A model generated the notes under the pieces. It was given only the letters and a program-made list of their open reading frames with translations, ran no database searches and was not told the origin of the DNA. A program made the translations under genes and the position numbers. Below, piece after piece: positions 26,934 through 35,714 of a DNA stretch of 64,000 nucleotides. Within the stretch, counting starts at the first letter, position 1. Each line of letters opens with the position of its first letter. The stretch spans positions 248,001 to 312,000 of the forward strand of contig NZ_CP075338.1 of assembly GCF_023278365.1 (NCBI RefSeq), in the 5' to 3' direction. The stretch is from Epilithonimonas zeae. GTDB lineage: Bacteria > Bacteroidota > Bacteroidia > Flavobacteriales > Weeksellaceae.

Positions 26934-28571
26934 ATGAAAATTTTAAGTCATTATATCATGAAAAAATTACAGTGTTTAGTCATTTCTATCATATCTCTCG
27001 CAGCGACTTGCATATCTTGTGACAAATTCTTGGAAGAAGAAATCATAGATCAGGTTTCTGTAGATTATATCTATACGACCCCCGAAGGCCTGGATGTAGG
27101 CGTCAATGCTTTATATAACAGGATGCGGCAGTATAATGCACCGTCTGGAGATAATAGTAATCTGCAAGCTAATGTGTTTTTTATGGCCGCTACCGATCTT
27201 GGGCTTCATAGAACTTGGTTTACGCCGTATGGAGCTACCACTCATACGCCACAAAATTTCCCTAAGGACAAATGGGTTAATGCCTATAAAATTATAGATA
27301 GAGCGTCTGCAATTATCAGTAGTGCAAGAACAGTCTCTATGGATAATAATGCTAAAAAGAAACTGGTTGCACAGGCACGTGTAATTAGAGGTGAGCTTTA
27401 TCTGGATCTGATAAGAATGTATGGTACTATCTTACTGGACACTGTGGCAACCAATGCACAAAATATAGATGATGCAGTCACTTACAAAGCAGCTACAGAA
27501 GATGAGGTTTTCGGGGTAATCAATCAGGATTTGGATTATGCTGTTGCAAATTTGGATTGGCAGGTGCCCGCTGGCAGATACGGTCAGGGAGTTGCGAGGC
27601 ATTTGCGTGGTAAAGCGGCAATGTGGCGCAAAGACTGGCAGAAAGCTGCAGAAGAATTTGATGCAATTATTCTCAATCCGACCCACGATTTGGTAGATAT
27701 TAATCAGGTTTTCGGAGCTGATGTCAATCATAAAGAAGCACTATTTGTTTATCAACGCAACCAAAATCTCGGACAAGGCGATGATCTTGCTGGTGGTGGT
27801 GGATTTTGGCTTGGAAGTGTTTTTACCCAGAGGATTTATGAAAAAGCATCGGGAGCATCTGCCAGTGCAGGAAATGAGATGATTCTGGATGTTAACTATG
27901 GTGGACAATCTTTAGGTTGGTTTTATCCTAATAATTATTTGAAATCTCTTTATGATAAGACGAATGACAAAAGGTTTTCAACCTATTATTGGCCGGATAA
28001 TTATACTGCTTACATTGTTAATAATCCCAGCCATCCACGCTTTGGACAGCCTATTACGCAGCCGGAGGATAATTACAGAAGATACCACTGGAGTTTGAAA
28101 AAATATGCAGACTTCCAAACAAAACTGGTTGGAACAGAAAACAGTTTTAAAAATTATATGTATTACCGGTATGCAGAAACACTACTTCTGGCGTCGGAAG
28201 CTCATCATAATCTTGGAAATGATGCCCTGGCCTTATCGTACATTAATAAAGTTCGCAGAAGAGGTTATGGTCTGAATCCTAACGCAGTATCATCATTTGA
28301 TTTTACAAGCTGGACGCAGGAAACTTATTTGGAAGAATCAGCAAGAGAATTGGCTTTTGAAAATGAACGTTGGTTTTTGCTAAAACGATTAGGCATTTTA
28401 GGAGAGAGAATTACCCTGCACTACAGAAACGGTGACAATACAAGCTCTGAAGCTTCTGATGCCATCAATAGTCTTACCCCATGGAGACCGCAGTATGTCA
28501 ACTGTCCTGTGCCTCAAAGTCAGATTGACATTATGGGTGCTGCAGCTTCGCAATTTAATATCGGATATTAA
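26934..28571 (+). CDS. SusD-family glycan-binding lipoprotein
   Basis: About 545 residues. The lipoprotein signal ends in SLAATCISC, followed by DKFLEEE, the usual SusD start. TPR-like helices include KKLVAQARVIRGELYLDLIRMYG, and the SusD C-terminal region (ESARELAFENERWFLLKRLG, then VNCPVPQSQIDI) is complete. It forms a lid on the SusC barrel at the cell surface. The start is ambiguous: ATG 26934 lies 7 nt after the susC stop, ATG 26958 gives a cleaner signal peptide (MKKLQCLVIS), and the in-frame ATG at 26898 would overlap susC and is unlikely. Confidence 0.94.
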   Translation: MKILSHYIMKKLQCLVISIISLAATCISCDKFLEEEIIDQVSVDYIYTTPEGLDVGVNALYNRMRQYNAPSGDNSNLQANVFFMAATDLGLHRTWFTPYGATTHTPQNFPKDKWVNAYKIIDRASAIISSARTVSMDNNAKKKLVAQARVIRGELYLDLIRMYGTILLDTVATNAQNIDDAVTYKAATEDEVFGVINQDLDYAVANLDWQVPAGRYGQGVARHLRGKAAMWRKDWQKAAEEFDAIILNPTHDLVDINQVFGADVNHKEALFVYQRNQNLGQGDDLAGGGGFWLGSVFTQRIYEKASGASASAGNEMILDVNYGGQSLGWFYPNNYLKSLYDKTNDKRFSTYYWPDNYTAYIVNNPSHPRFGQPITQPEDNYRRYHWSLKKYADFQTKLVGTENSFKNYMYYRYAETLLLASEAHHNLGNDALALSYINKVRRRGYGLNPNAVSSFDFTSWTQETYLEESARELAFENERWFLLKRLGILGERITLHYRNGDNTSSEASDAINSLTPWRPQYVNCPVPQSQIDIMGAAASQFNIGY

Positions 28572-28613
28572 GATTATAACTTAATATTTGAGTCAATCAT
28601 TAATCAAAATTTT

Positions 28614-30446
28614 ATGTTAAAAAAAAATATCATCCCATTGCTGTTAATAGTCTTTATCCTAAGTTCATTTTGTACACCGGTTATGGGACAAAAAACGATT
28701 CAACACGCTTTTGCCAGAGATCATATTAATCTAAATGGCTCTTGGAAATATATCATAGATCCGTACCAAATGGGTTATCTCGATTACAGACAAAAACCAT
28801 TCGATCAAAGTAAATCAGGAAAAGGAGGCTTTTATGACAACATTACTTCCCCAGACAAGAAAACAAGAGTCGAATACAATTTTGATTTTGAACCTTCTTT
28901 GCAGGTTCCTGGTGATTGGAACTCTCAGGATCAAAAACTACTATTTTATGAAGGTACTGTTTGGTACAAAAGAGATTTTGTCGCAGATCCACAAGCCAAT
29001 AAGAATTACTTTTTGTATTTCGCAGCGGTAAATTACGAGAGTCACGTTTATTTGAATGGCGAAAAAGTAGGTACACATAAAGGTGGATTCACTCCATTTC
29101 AATTTGATGTAACATCTAAATTAAAAAAGGGCAATAACTATGTGGTGGTGATGGTTGATAACATACGCAAAAAAGATGAGGTACCAACGATCAACACAGA
29201 TTGGTGGAACTATGGCGGAATAACTCGCGATGTTTTACTAATAAACACACCAAAATCTTACATCGAAGACTACAAAGTGCAGTTAGCTAAAAATGATCCT
29301 ACTCAATTAGAAGGTTTTGTCAAGTTAACAGGTAATACAAACCGCGAAAAAGTGGTTGTAGAAATTCCTGAACTCAGGATAAAAACCACGCTTGAAACTG
29401 ATGCCAATGGTTATGCACAAATCATAATTCCTACAAAAAAAGTTGACTATTGGTCGCCAGAAAATCCCAAGTTATATGATGTTAAGATTAGTTCAAAGTC
29501 AGATAAAATTAATGATAAAATTGGCTTTAGAACAATTAAAACCGTTGGAAAAGATATTTTGTTGAACAATCAATCTTTGTTTCTCAAAGGAATTTCTGTG
29601 CACGACGAAAATCCGTTGGTGGGAGGTCGTTTACGGTCGGAAGGTGATATGAGAATGATCCTTGGATGGGCAAAACAATTAGGTTGTAATTATATCCGCC
29701 TGGCACATTACACTCATAACGAAACGATGCTGAGGCTTGCTGACGAGATTGGATTATTGGTGTGGGCAGAAGTTCCTGTTTATTGGACGATCTCTTGGAG
29801 CAATCCTGAGACCTATAAAAATGCCGATGATCAATTGACTGTGGGGATTGAGAGAGATAAAAACAGAGCTTCCGTAATTATCTGGTCAGTAGGGAATGAG
29901 ACGCCTGTCAGTAAGGAGCGTAATGTTTTTATGGGTAAATTAATTGACAAAGTTCGTAGTTTAGACGATAGTAGACTTGTTGCAGCCGCCTTGGAAATCG
30001 AACGCAATGGCTATGACGTAACCGTTGAAGATCCTTTGGGTGATAAGCTTGATCTCGCCAGTTTTAATGAGTATGGAGGCTGGTATTGGTCTGAGCCAAA
30101 AGAATTACCAAAATATAAATGGGAAATAAAATTCAATAAACCAGTGGTAATCTCCGAGTTTGGTGCCGATGCATTAGCAGGATATCACGCAGATGAAGAT
30201 ACAGTATGGAGTGAGGAGCATCAGCAATTGTTTTATGAAAAACAACTAGAAATGCTTGACAAAATAGATGGACTGCGAGGAATGACACCTTGGATTCTAG
30301 TCGATTTCAAATCTCCAAGACGTCAAAATCCTGTTTATCAGAATTTCTGGAACAGAAAAGGTCTTATTTCGGAAACTGGGGTCAAAAAGAAGGCTTTTTA
30401 CACGCTTCAGAATTATTATCAACGGAAATCATTAAATAATAAATAA
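28614..30446 (+). CDS. GH2 beta-glucuronidase, exported
   Basis: 610 residues with a signal peptide (LLLIVFILSSFCTPVMGQ). GH2 sugar-binding, immunoglobulin-like and TIM-barrel domains appear in order. Catalytic residues are acid/base E429 (IIWSVGNETP) and nucleophile E515 (VVISEFGADALAGYH). The C-terminal part (TVWSEEHQ, WILVDFKSPR) matches UidA-type glucuronidases, and the NxK motif is present as N580-R-K582 in FWNRKGL. In this family NxK binds the glucuronate carboxylate and separates glucuronidases from beta-galactosidases. It should release terminal beta-D-glucuronic acid in the periplasm or at the surface, feeding the SDR and UxuA encoded nearby. Confidence 0.9.
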   Translation: MLKKNIIPLLLIVFILSSFCTPVMGQKTIQHAFARDHINLNGSWKYIIDPYQMGYLDYRQKPFDQSKSGKGGFYDNITSPDKKTRVEYNFDFEPSLQVPGDWNSQDQKLLFYEGTVWYKRDFVADPQANKNYFLYFAAVNYESHVYLNGEKVGTHKGGFTPFQFDVTSKLKKGNNYVVVMVDNIRKKDEVPTINTDWWNYGGITRDVLLINTPKSYIEDYKVQLAKNDPTQLEGFVKLTGNTNREKVVVEIPELRIKTTLETDANGYAQIIIPTKKVDYWSPENPKLYDVKISSKSDKINDKIGFRTIKTVGKDILLNNQSLFLKGISVHDENPLVGGRLRSEGDMRMILGWAKQLGCNYIRLAHYTHNETMLRLADEIGLLVWAEVPVYWTISWSNPETYKNADDQLTVGIERDKNRASVIIWSVGNETPVSKERNVFMGKLIDKVRSLDDSRLVAAALEIERNGYDVTVEDPLGDKLDLASFNEYGGWYWSEPKELPKYKWEIKFNKPVVISEFGADALAGYHADEDTVWSEEHQQLFYEKQLEMLDKIDGLRGMTPWILVDFKSPRRQNPVYQNFWNRKGLISETGVKKKAFYTLQNYYQRKSLNNK

Positions 30447-30460
30447 AAACCTCATTGTAT

Positions 30461-31591
30461 ATGAAAAATATATTTAGAGTATTAAGATTAAGCATGCTTT
30501 TCTTTCTAGTCTCTTGCACGCACGAGGATAAAGTAGAGTTTGTTAATGGGGAAACAGGACAAGTGGAAAATCCCGATCCTTTTTCCGCAAAAAAGATAAT
30601 TGCTGATATGGGACCTGGTTTTAATCTTGGTAATACCTTTGATAACGGGATTCATCCGACCTCTTTGTCAGCAATCAAACCCGTTATTGATCTGTATAAA
30701 AATGCTGGGATGAAACATATTAGAATTCCAACTACCTGGATGGATAGATTTGCATCTACTCTTGCAGACAATAATGGTAATATTAATGTCAATCATCCAA
30801 GGTTTCTGGAACTAAAAGCAGCTATAGATTATGCTCTTTCTCAGGATTTATATGTTATTCTGAATACCCATCACGAGTCTTGGCTTAAGGATCATTACGA
30901 CGGATCTGAGCAGTATGACAGTAAGTTCCGGACTTTATGGACAGGTATTGCTACCTATTTTAAAGATTATCCACAGAAATTAATTTTTGAAGTTCTAAAC
31001 GAGCCAGAAGGTAATTTGGGAGAGCTAGACGGCAATGGTCCCTTTCCTGATCCTACCGATGCATTGGCTTTACAATACACCAGAAAAGTAAATCAAGTTG
31101 GCTATGAAGCTATACGTGCAACACATGGTAACAATGAAAAACGATTAATTATGGTAGGTACTAATGGACAAGGAAATGCATTGTATATAAGTAATGTCTA
31201 TCCAAGCAAATCGTCATTGCCAGGTGGAGGAAATGATAATTATCTATCTATACAGGTTCACACTTATTCTCCTTGGGCATTCTGCGGAGAAACTGGAAGT
31301 AATGCTGCTTTTCCCGGAACGGCCAGTTTTGAGACGGGCATTCAAAATGTGAAAGCACATTCGATAAAATTGAATGTTCCTGTTCATTATGGCGAATTCG
31401 GAGTAGGAAGAAGTAGTAATGCTGCAGAGAGAAATACCGATCTTGTTAGAAATTATTACCGTACAATGGCAAGAACAACCTTAGCTCAATCAATGTCATA
31501 CAGCGTTTGGGATGATAGAGGTTGGTTTGCTCTGATAAATCCAACGGGTACATCTTTCGTAAATAATATAGTACCGTACATGCTACAATAA
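30461..31591 (+). CDS. GH5 endo-beta-glycanase lipoprotein
   Basis: About 376 residues from the ATG at 30461; the TTG at 30455 adds only two residues. A lipobox (SMLFFLVSC) indicates membrane anchoring, probably on the surface. The GH5 cellulase-type barrel has GPGFNLGNTFD, HIRIPTTW, YVILNTHHE, acid/base E181 in FEVLNEPEG, IQVHTYSPWAFCG, and nucleophile E312 in VHYGEFGVG, then SYSVWDDRG. The GxxLGNTF start points to the endoglucanase-like subfamilies that cut beta-1,4-glucan, xyloglucan or mixed-linkage backbones; the exact subfamily is not resolvable by eye. As the only clear endo-enzyme on the SusCD arm it is the likely initial backbone-cutting enzyme of the PUL. Confidence 0.9.
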   Translation: MKNIFRVLRLSMLFFLVSCTHEDKVEFVNGETGQVENPDPFSAKKIIADMGPGFNLGNTFDNGIHPTSLSAIKPVIDLYKNAGMKHIRIPTTWMDRFASTLADNNGNINVNHPRFLELKAAIDYALSQDLYVILNTHHESWLKDHYDGSEQYDSKFRTLWTGIATYFKDYPQKLIFEVLNEPEGNLGELDGNGPFPDPTDALALQYTRKVNQVGYEAIRATHGNNEKRLIMVGTNGQGNALYISNVYPSKSSLPGGGNDNYLSIQVHTYSPWAFCGETGSNAAFPGTASFETGIQNVKAHSIKLNVPVHYGEFGVGRSSNAAERNTDLVRNYYRTMARTTLAQSMSYSVWDDRGWFALINPTGTSFVNNIVPYMLQ

Positions 31592-31618
31592 AATCAAATC
31601 ACAATATTATTTTCTTTA

Positions 31619-31664
31619 AGTTGCTGTTTCATAATTTTATATAAAACTATGAAACAGCTTTTTT
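31619..31664 (+). terminator. Terminator of the SusCD-GH2-GH5 operon
   Basis: GCTGTTTCATA pairs with TATGAAACAGC across a 14-base loop and is followed by six T residues. Confidence 0.85.
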
Positions 31665-31849
31665 AATTGCTGGCTGATAGCTCTGAAAATCATTTAATAA
31701 TGCTAGCAATTCCAATTAGAGAAAATGAAAGTAGGTGAGTTATACTTAATTGTCAAAAATATTTTTGGAAAATATATATACATTATGAATTCTGGTTAAT
31801 TTATTGAAATCCTCTAAAAAAGTGTTCAATAATTTTATCGCTAAAATCA

Positions 31850-31900
31850 AAAACAAAAAATGGCTCCAATTTACTATAAATTGAGTCATTTTTTGTTTTG
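31850..31900. terminator. Bidirectional hairpin between the PUL and the integrase gene
   Basis: AAAAAATGRCTC arms face each other around a short AT-rich loop, with A and T runs on both flanks, so it could work for either strand. The rest of 31592-32053 is AT-rich and shows no gene. Confidence 0.6.
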
Positions 31901-32053
31901 ATTCCGGAATTGTCCGGATTAATCTTTTTAATGTTTAATTAAAATAGGTGTGAAACATTTGATATGTGTTTTGTTTGAAGTGTGATATTAATTATGATAT
32001 AAATGATTGTTTAGCATTGTCTTATGTAAATTATATCAATGTTTAATTTTATA

Positions 32054-33277
32054 TTATTTTTCTGATTTTGTAAGAATGTTTCTCAAATTTGACATATCAT
32101 CACTAATTCGTTTATCAAGTATTTTTGCATAATGCTGAGTAGTTTTGATATTAGTGTGACCAAGCATTTTACTAACACTTTCAATTGGAACTCCATTGGA
32201 TAATGTTATAGTAGTCGCAAAAGTATGGCGAGCAATATGGAAAGTTAACTCTTTTTGGATGCCACATATGTTAGCAATTTCTTTCAGGTAGGAATTCATT
32301 TTCTGATTACTGAGGACTGGAAATAATCTATTTAAATTTATGCATTCGGGGTGGTCTTCATATTTCAAAATAAGTTCTTGTGCTAATGGTAATAATGGGA
32401 CTCTAGTTGAGGTGTCAGTCTTCTGACGTTTTTTAAATATCCATTCATTACCGTCTACGCCAGTATTTATGTGAAATTTTGATAACTGCTTGACATCTAC
32501 ATATGCTAATCCCGTGTAGCAGCTAAATAGAAAAATATCTCTAACCTGATTTAATCTTTCGGAAGCAAAATCTTTTTCAAAAATAGATTGTATCTCTTCT
32601 TTGTTTAGGTATGTTCTTTCTACAACTTTAATTTTTGCTTTGTATCCTACAAAGGGATCTTTGGCTAACCATCCGTTCGCTATGCATAATCGTATTATTT
32701 TTTTGAAATTTTTAAGATATTTAACTGCAGTGTTGTTTGCGCATTTGCGAACGCTCCGAAGCCAAAAATCATAATCCGCTATAAAAGCGTGGTTAATCTG
32801 CGTGATGTCTATATCGCAAATTTTATATTTCCATTTTAGAAATTCCTGAGTGTGTTTTAAAGATGTCTTATAACGTTCTAAGGTTCCTGGTGCGAAATCC
32901 TGACCTATTAATGCTTCCACCTTATCATTGTGATCCTGAAATATGGGGATTAGCATCCGTTGTTCCAAATCAGTACCCAAAAGCTTCGACTTCAAACCAT
33001 CTGCCGTTACAAAGTTTTCCTCTTTCAACATTGAATAATGTGTATCATAAACTTGCTGTTCCAAAGTTTTGAGGTAAGTATTTAGTATTTTGGCATCTTG
33101 CCCATAACCAACAGCTTTATGAGATTTACTGTCCCATTTCTTTGGGTCAATATACCTTTTGGCTGCAATTTCTGCGGCTTTGCCGTCGATTGTTATACGC
33201 AAATAAATTGGAGCACTTCCGTTTGTGCGGATTTTATTCTTTTTGATAAAGAATAGAAGATTAAATGTCTTGTTCAT
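32054..33277 (-). CDS. Tyrosine recombinase / site-specific integrase (Bacteroidota type)
   Basis: 407 residues. The N-terminal Arm-DNA-binding domain (FNLLFFIKKNK ... PIYLRITIDGKAAEI) is followed by a SAM-like core-binding domain (LERYKTSLKHTQEFL) and the C-terminal catalytic domain. The visible active site is HIARHTFA (H347, R350), LGHTNIKTTQHYAKI with the His of LGH, and nucleophile Y383. The first catalytic Arg of the classical family, expected in TGLR, is Ala here (TGLAYVDV), as in many Bacteroidota integrases including the IntDOT group. The gene is intact and sits 253 bp from the 3' end of tRNA-Ser, the usual position for a tRNA-integrated element. Confidence 0.93.
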   Translation of the reverse strand: MNKTFNLLFFIKKNKIRTNGSAPIYLRITIDGKAAEIAAKRYIDPKKWDSKSHKAVGYGQDAKILNTYLKTLEQQVYDTHYSMLKEENFVTADGLKSKLLGTDLEQRMLIPIFQDHNDKVEALIGQDFAPGTLERYKTSLKHTQEFLKWKYKICDIDITQINHAFIADYDFWLRSVRKCANNTAVKYLKNFKKIIRLCIANGWLAKDPFVGYKAKIKVVERTYLNKEEIQSIFEKDFASERLNQVRDIFLFSCYTGLAYVDVKQLSKFHINTGVDGNEWIFKKRQKTDTSTRVPLLPLAQELILKYEDHPECINLNRLFPVLSNQKMNSYLKEIANICGIQKELTFHIARHTFATTITLSNGVPIESVSKMLGHTNIKTTQHYAKILDKRISDDMSNLRNILTKSEK

Positions 33278-33380
33278 TTTGTGATAATTTTAATTGTTTA
33301 AAAAGTTACTTTTTATTACCACTTTTCTGCAAGATGTATGTTGTTTAAACATCCTATTCATAGGCTTTTTCAGGTTTTTT

Positions 33381-33440
33381 AGTGACCTGTTTTTGGTGTT
33401 TTTTGAATAGGTCACTAAATAGGTCACTTGAAATATGACC
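33381..33440. repeat. Cluster of AGTGACCT/AGGTCACT repeats upstream of the integrase
   Basis: AGTGACCT at 33381-33388 is inverted relative to AGGTCACT at 33409-33416 and 33421-33428 (12 bp apart); a variant ATGACC follows at 33435-33440. Short clustered repeats between an integrase gene and its tRNA are a plausible arm- or core-type recombinase binding region, or an operator for the integrase promoter. Confidence 0.5.
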
Positions 33441-33474
33441 TTTTTTGTATTATTTTGCTATATGAACAGAAACA

Positions 33475-33510
33475 AAAAACGCTGTAAACATTTATGTTTA
33501 CAGCGTTTTA
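33475..33510 (-). terminator. Terminator of tRNA-Ser
   Basis: A near-perfect palindrome with AAAACGCTGTAAACAT arms. On the minus strand it is followed by a T run and lies just downstream of the tRNA. Confidence 0.8.
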
Positions 33511-33530
33511 GCTTATTTTGGTTTCTAACC

Positions 33531-33618
33531 TGGCGGAGAGTGAGGGATTCGAACCCCCGGACCTGTTACAGTCAACAGTTTTCAAGACTGCCGCAATCGA
33601 CCACTCTGCCAACTCTCC
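33531..33618 (-). tRNA. tRNA-Ser (anticodon TGA)
   Basis: 88 nt on the minus strand with encoded CCA. The acceptor stem GGAGAGT pairs with ACTCTCC. The anticodon loop CTTGAAA gives anticodon TGA, read from a GCAGT/ACTGT stem. A long variable arm typical of class II tRNAs follows, then a T-arm with TTCGAAT. Its 3' end faces the integrase gene. Confidence 0.96.
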
Positions 33619-34004
33619 TTACTTGCTACGATTTCTCGTTTTCAGTGGTGCAAATATAGAAAGCTTTTGTGTTTTGTCCAAATAATATTTGAAAAAAGTT
33701 TTTAAGTTATTAATTATCAAACTGAAAAATTAATTGTGATACTTTAAAACCTTGTTGATTCTTGTGCTTTACGAGAGAAAAGTCTGTAAATCCAGTGTTT
33801 TTGTTATTACAATTTTACCAAAAATGAAAAATTAGTTGCTTTAATTTTACTATTAATCTATTAAATTAGGAAAAGATTTGGAAATTAATTTAGACTTAAA
33901 AATCAATCAAATTGTAAATCCTTCATCATAATGCAAATTGAACACCTTGCAATCATAAATCATAAATAAAATCAATTTCTAAAATAACTATAAATTATTA
34001 ATAG

Positions 34005-34106
34005 TATCTTTGGTGCGGTAATGTATATGTGAAGTGCTGATTTTAAGTGATTAAGTCCTGTGCCATTCGCTTCACTTTATTTTTTGCTGTAGAGATGGCA
34101 TACAGC
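34005..34106 (+). promoter_or_regulatory. Promoter and structured 5' leader of the acyl-CoA dehydrogenase gene
   Basis: TATCTTTG (34005-34012) matches the -7 consensus. The leader then has GTGAAG (34029) pairing with CTTCAC (34070-34075) ahead of a T-rich tract, and GCTGTA (34086) pairing with TACAGC (34101-34106). The first hairpin plus T tract could act as an attenuator. It matches no riboswitch class I know. The upstream part of the 33619-34125 gap is AT-rich without a gene. Confidence 0.45.
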
Positions 34107-34125
34107 GTTTTATTTTATTTAAATT

Positions 34126-35640
34126 ATGAATGCAGTAGCATTAGACTTTCCTACAGTTTCTTATGCAGAGTTCCTTTCTAATTTTAAGGCTTCTTTAGGG
34201 TCTTTGTTTCAAAGAGAAAACATAGATCAATTAAGTCTTTCCAGAGGTTTGCCTCCTAATGTTTGGAAAGAAATTTTCAATTTGAAACCTCTTTCTGTTG
34301 CTATTCCAACTGAATATGGTGGAAGAGGCGTGAAGGTGAAAGAATGTCTCGGATTGCTTTCTGCAGCTTCATACGAGTCTCTTCCATTGTCATTGACATT
34401 CGGGATTAATATTGCATTATTCTTGGAACCTTTGGCTAAATATGGGAATAACATCATCAAAGGTGATATTTTCAAACATTTCCTAGATTTTGGAGCAATG
34501 GGTGGATTGATGATTACTGAACCAGATTTTGGTAGTGATGCATTGAATATGAAAACCCAAAACAAACAACTGAAAGACAATTCTTACCACATCAAAGGAA
34601 CTAAACATTGGCAGGGTCTTACAGGTTTGGCTAATTATTGGTTAATTACTTCAAGAAATATCAATGCTGAAGGTAATCTTGGTAGAGATGTGGATTTCTT
34701 CATAGCAGATACTCACAAGCCAGAACAAAACATTGAAGTTAAGGAATATTATGATAACGCAGGTCTTTATATGATTCCTTACGGATTAAATAAAATCGAT
34801 ATCAAAGTTCCGGAACAAAATAAGTTAATTCCTGAAAGTACAGGTCTTAAAATGATGTTGGACATTCTTCACAGAAGCAGATTCCAGTTTCCGGGAATGG
34901 GAATGGGATTTTTAAAAAGAATGATGGACGAGGCTACAAAACATTGTAAAGAAAGAATTGTTGGTGCTTCTAACTTATTTTCTTTGGATCAGGTTCAATA
35001 TCAATTGGCAAAATTACAGTCATTCTTCACGCTTTCTTCTGCAATGTGCGCAAAAAGTACAAGCGTAAGCGGGATTGATAAAGATGTTTCAGGAAGTGGT
35101 GTTCACGCTAACAGTATGAAAGCTTTTGTGACAGATATGATGCAGGAAGCTGCTCAGATTTTGGTTCAATTATCTGGTGCAAAAGGTTACAGACTAAGTC
35201 ATATCGGTGGGAGAGGAATTATGGACAGCCGACCTTTCCAAATCTTTGAAGGTTCAAACGAAATGCTTTATACGCAAATTTCTGAAGGGATTTTGAAAGA
35301 TATGAAGAAGAAAAAAACAGACAATTTAGGAGAATATCTTTTGATTAATGATATTACTAAAGATGCTGCAAAATTATACTCGAAAGAACTTAATGTGACG
35401 ATTGATGGTCCACTTTCTCAAAGAAAAATGATAGACCTTGGGAAAATTATTTCAAGAATCGTGACAGTTAATGACTTACTAGATCTTAATAATGCAGGTT
35501 TTAATCAGGATTTGAGTGATAATTCTATCGAAATTGTAAGACAAGAAGTTGTGACACTCTTAGCTTCTATGAGCCACCACAAAAACATCAACGCCGTTTG
35601 CGATATCAGTGAGAAAAGTGATTGGATGTCATTTTTCTAA
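34126..35640 (+). CDS. Acyl-CoA dehydrogenase family protein
   Basis: 504 residues. The N-terminal helical domain (LSRGLPPNVWKEIFNLKPLS ... VAIPTEYGGRG) is followed by the central beta domain with GGLMITEPDFGSDALNMKT and the HIKGTKHWQGLTG substrate/FAD region. The C-terminal helical domain has AAQILVQLSGAKGY and the catalytic-base-type segment FQIFEGSNEMLYTQI. It should catalyse FAD-dependent alpha,beta-dehydrogenation of an acyl-CoA in the cytoplasm. The C-terminus is extended by about 110 residues beyond the minimal family length. It stands alone with its own promoter and terminator; substrate chain length is not predictable. Confidence 0.9.
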   Translation: MNAVALDFPTVSYAEFLSNFKASLGSLFQRENIDQLSLSRGLPPNVWKEIFNLKPLSVAIPTEYGGRGVKVKECLGLLSAASYESLPLSLTFGINIALFLEPLAKYGNNIIKGDIFKHFLDFGAMGGLMITEPDFGSDALNMKTQNKQLKDNSYHIKGTKHWQGLTGLANYWLITSRNINAEGNLGRDVDFFIADTHKPEQNIEVKEYYDNAGLYMIPYGLNKIDIKVPEQNKLIPESTGLKMMLDILHRSRFQFPGMGMGFLKRMMDEATKHCKERIVGASNLFSLDQVQYQLAKLQSFFTLSSAMCAKSTSVSGIDKDVSGSGVHANSMKAFVTDMMQEAAQILVQLSGAKGYRLSHIGGRGIMDSRPFQIFEGSNEMLYTQISEGILKDMKKKKTDNLGEYLLINDITKDAAKLYSKELNVTIDGPLSQRKMIDLGKIISRIVTVNDLLDLNNAGFNQDLSDNSIEIVRQEVVTLLASMSHHKNINAVCDISEKSDWMSFF

Positions 35641-35666
35641 TGATTATTTCAAATTATAGATAAGAA

Positions 35667-35696
35667 AAATGCCTCTAATTTTAGGGGCATTTTTTA
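35667..35696 (+). terminator. Terminator of the acyl-CoA dehydrogenase gene
   Basis: AATGCCTCTAA pairs with TTAGGGGCATT and is followed by a T run. Confidence 0.88.
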
Positions 35697-35714
35697 TGTC
35701 TCGCATATTTGTCG

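Noticed and set aside
33531-33560. Duplicate of the tRNA-Ser 3' end elsewhere in the window as attL/attR
   Set aside because: I looked for the T-arm and acceptor sequence left of the integrase and found no convincing copy; a decayed or out-of-window site remains possible.
33435-33659. 74-codon ORF on the plus strand
   Set aside because: It covers the tRNA-Ser gene and its terminator in antisense and is a chance reading frame.
34029-34106. Known riboswitch before the acyl-CoA dehydrogenase
   Set aside because: The hairpins do not carry the conserved cores of TPP, SAM, FMN, cobalamin or glycine riboswitches that I can recall.
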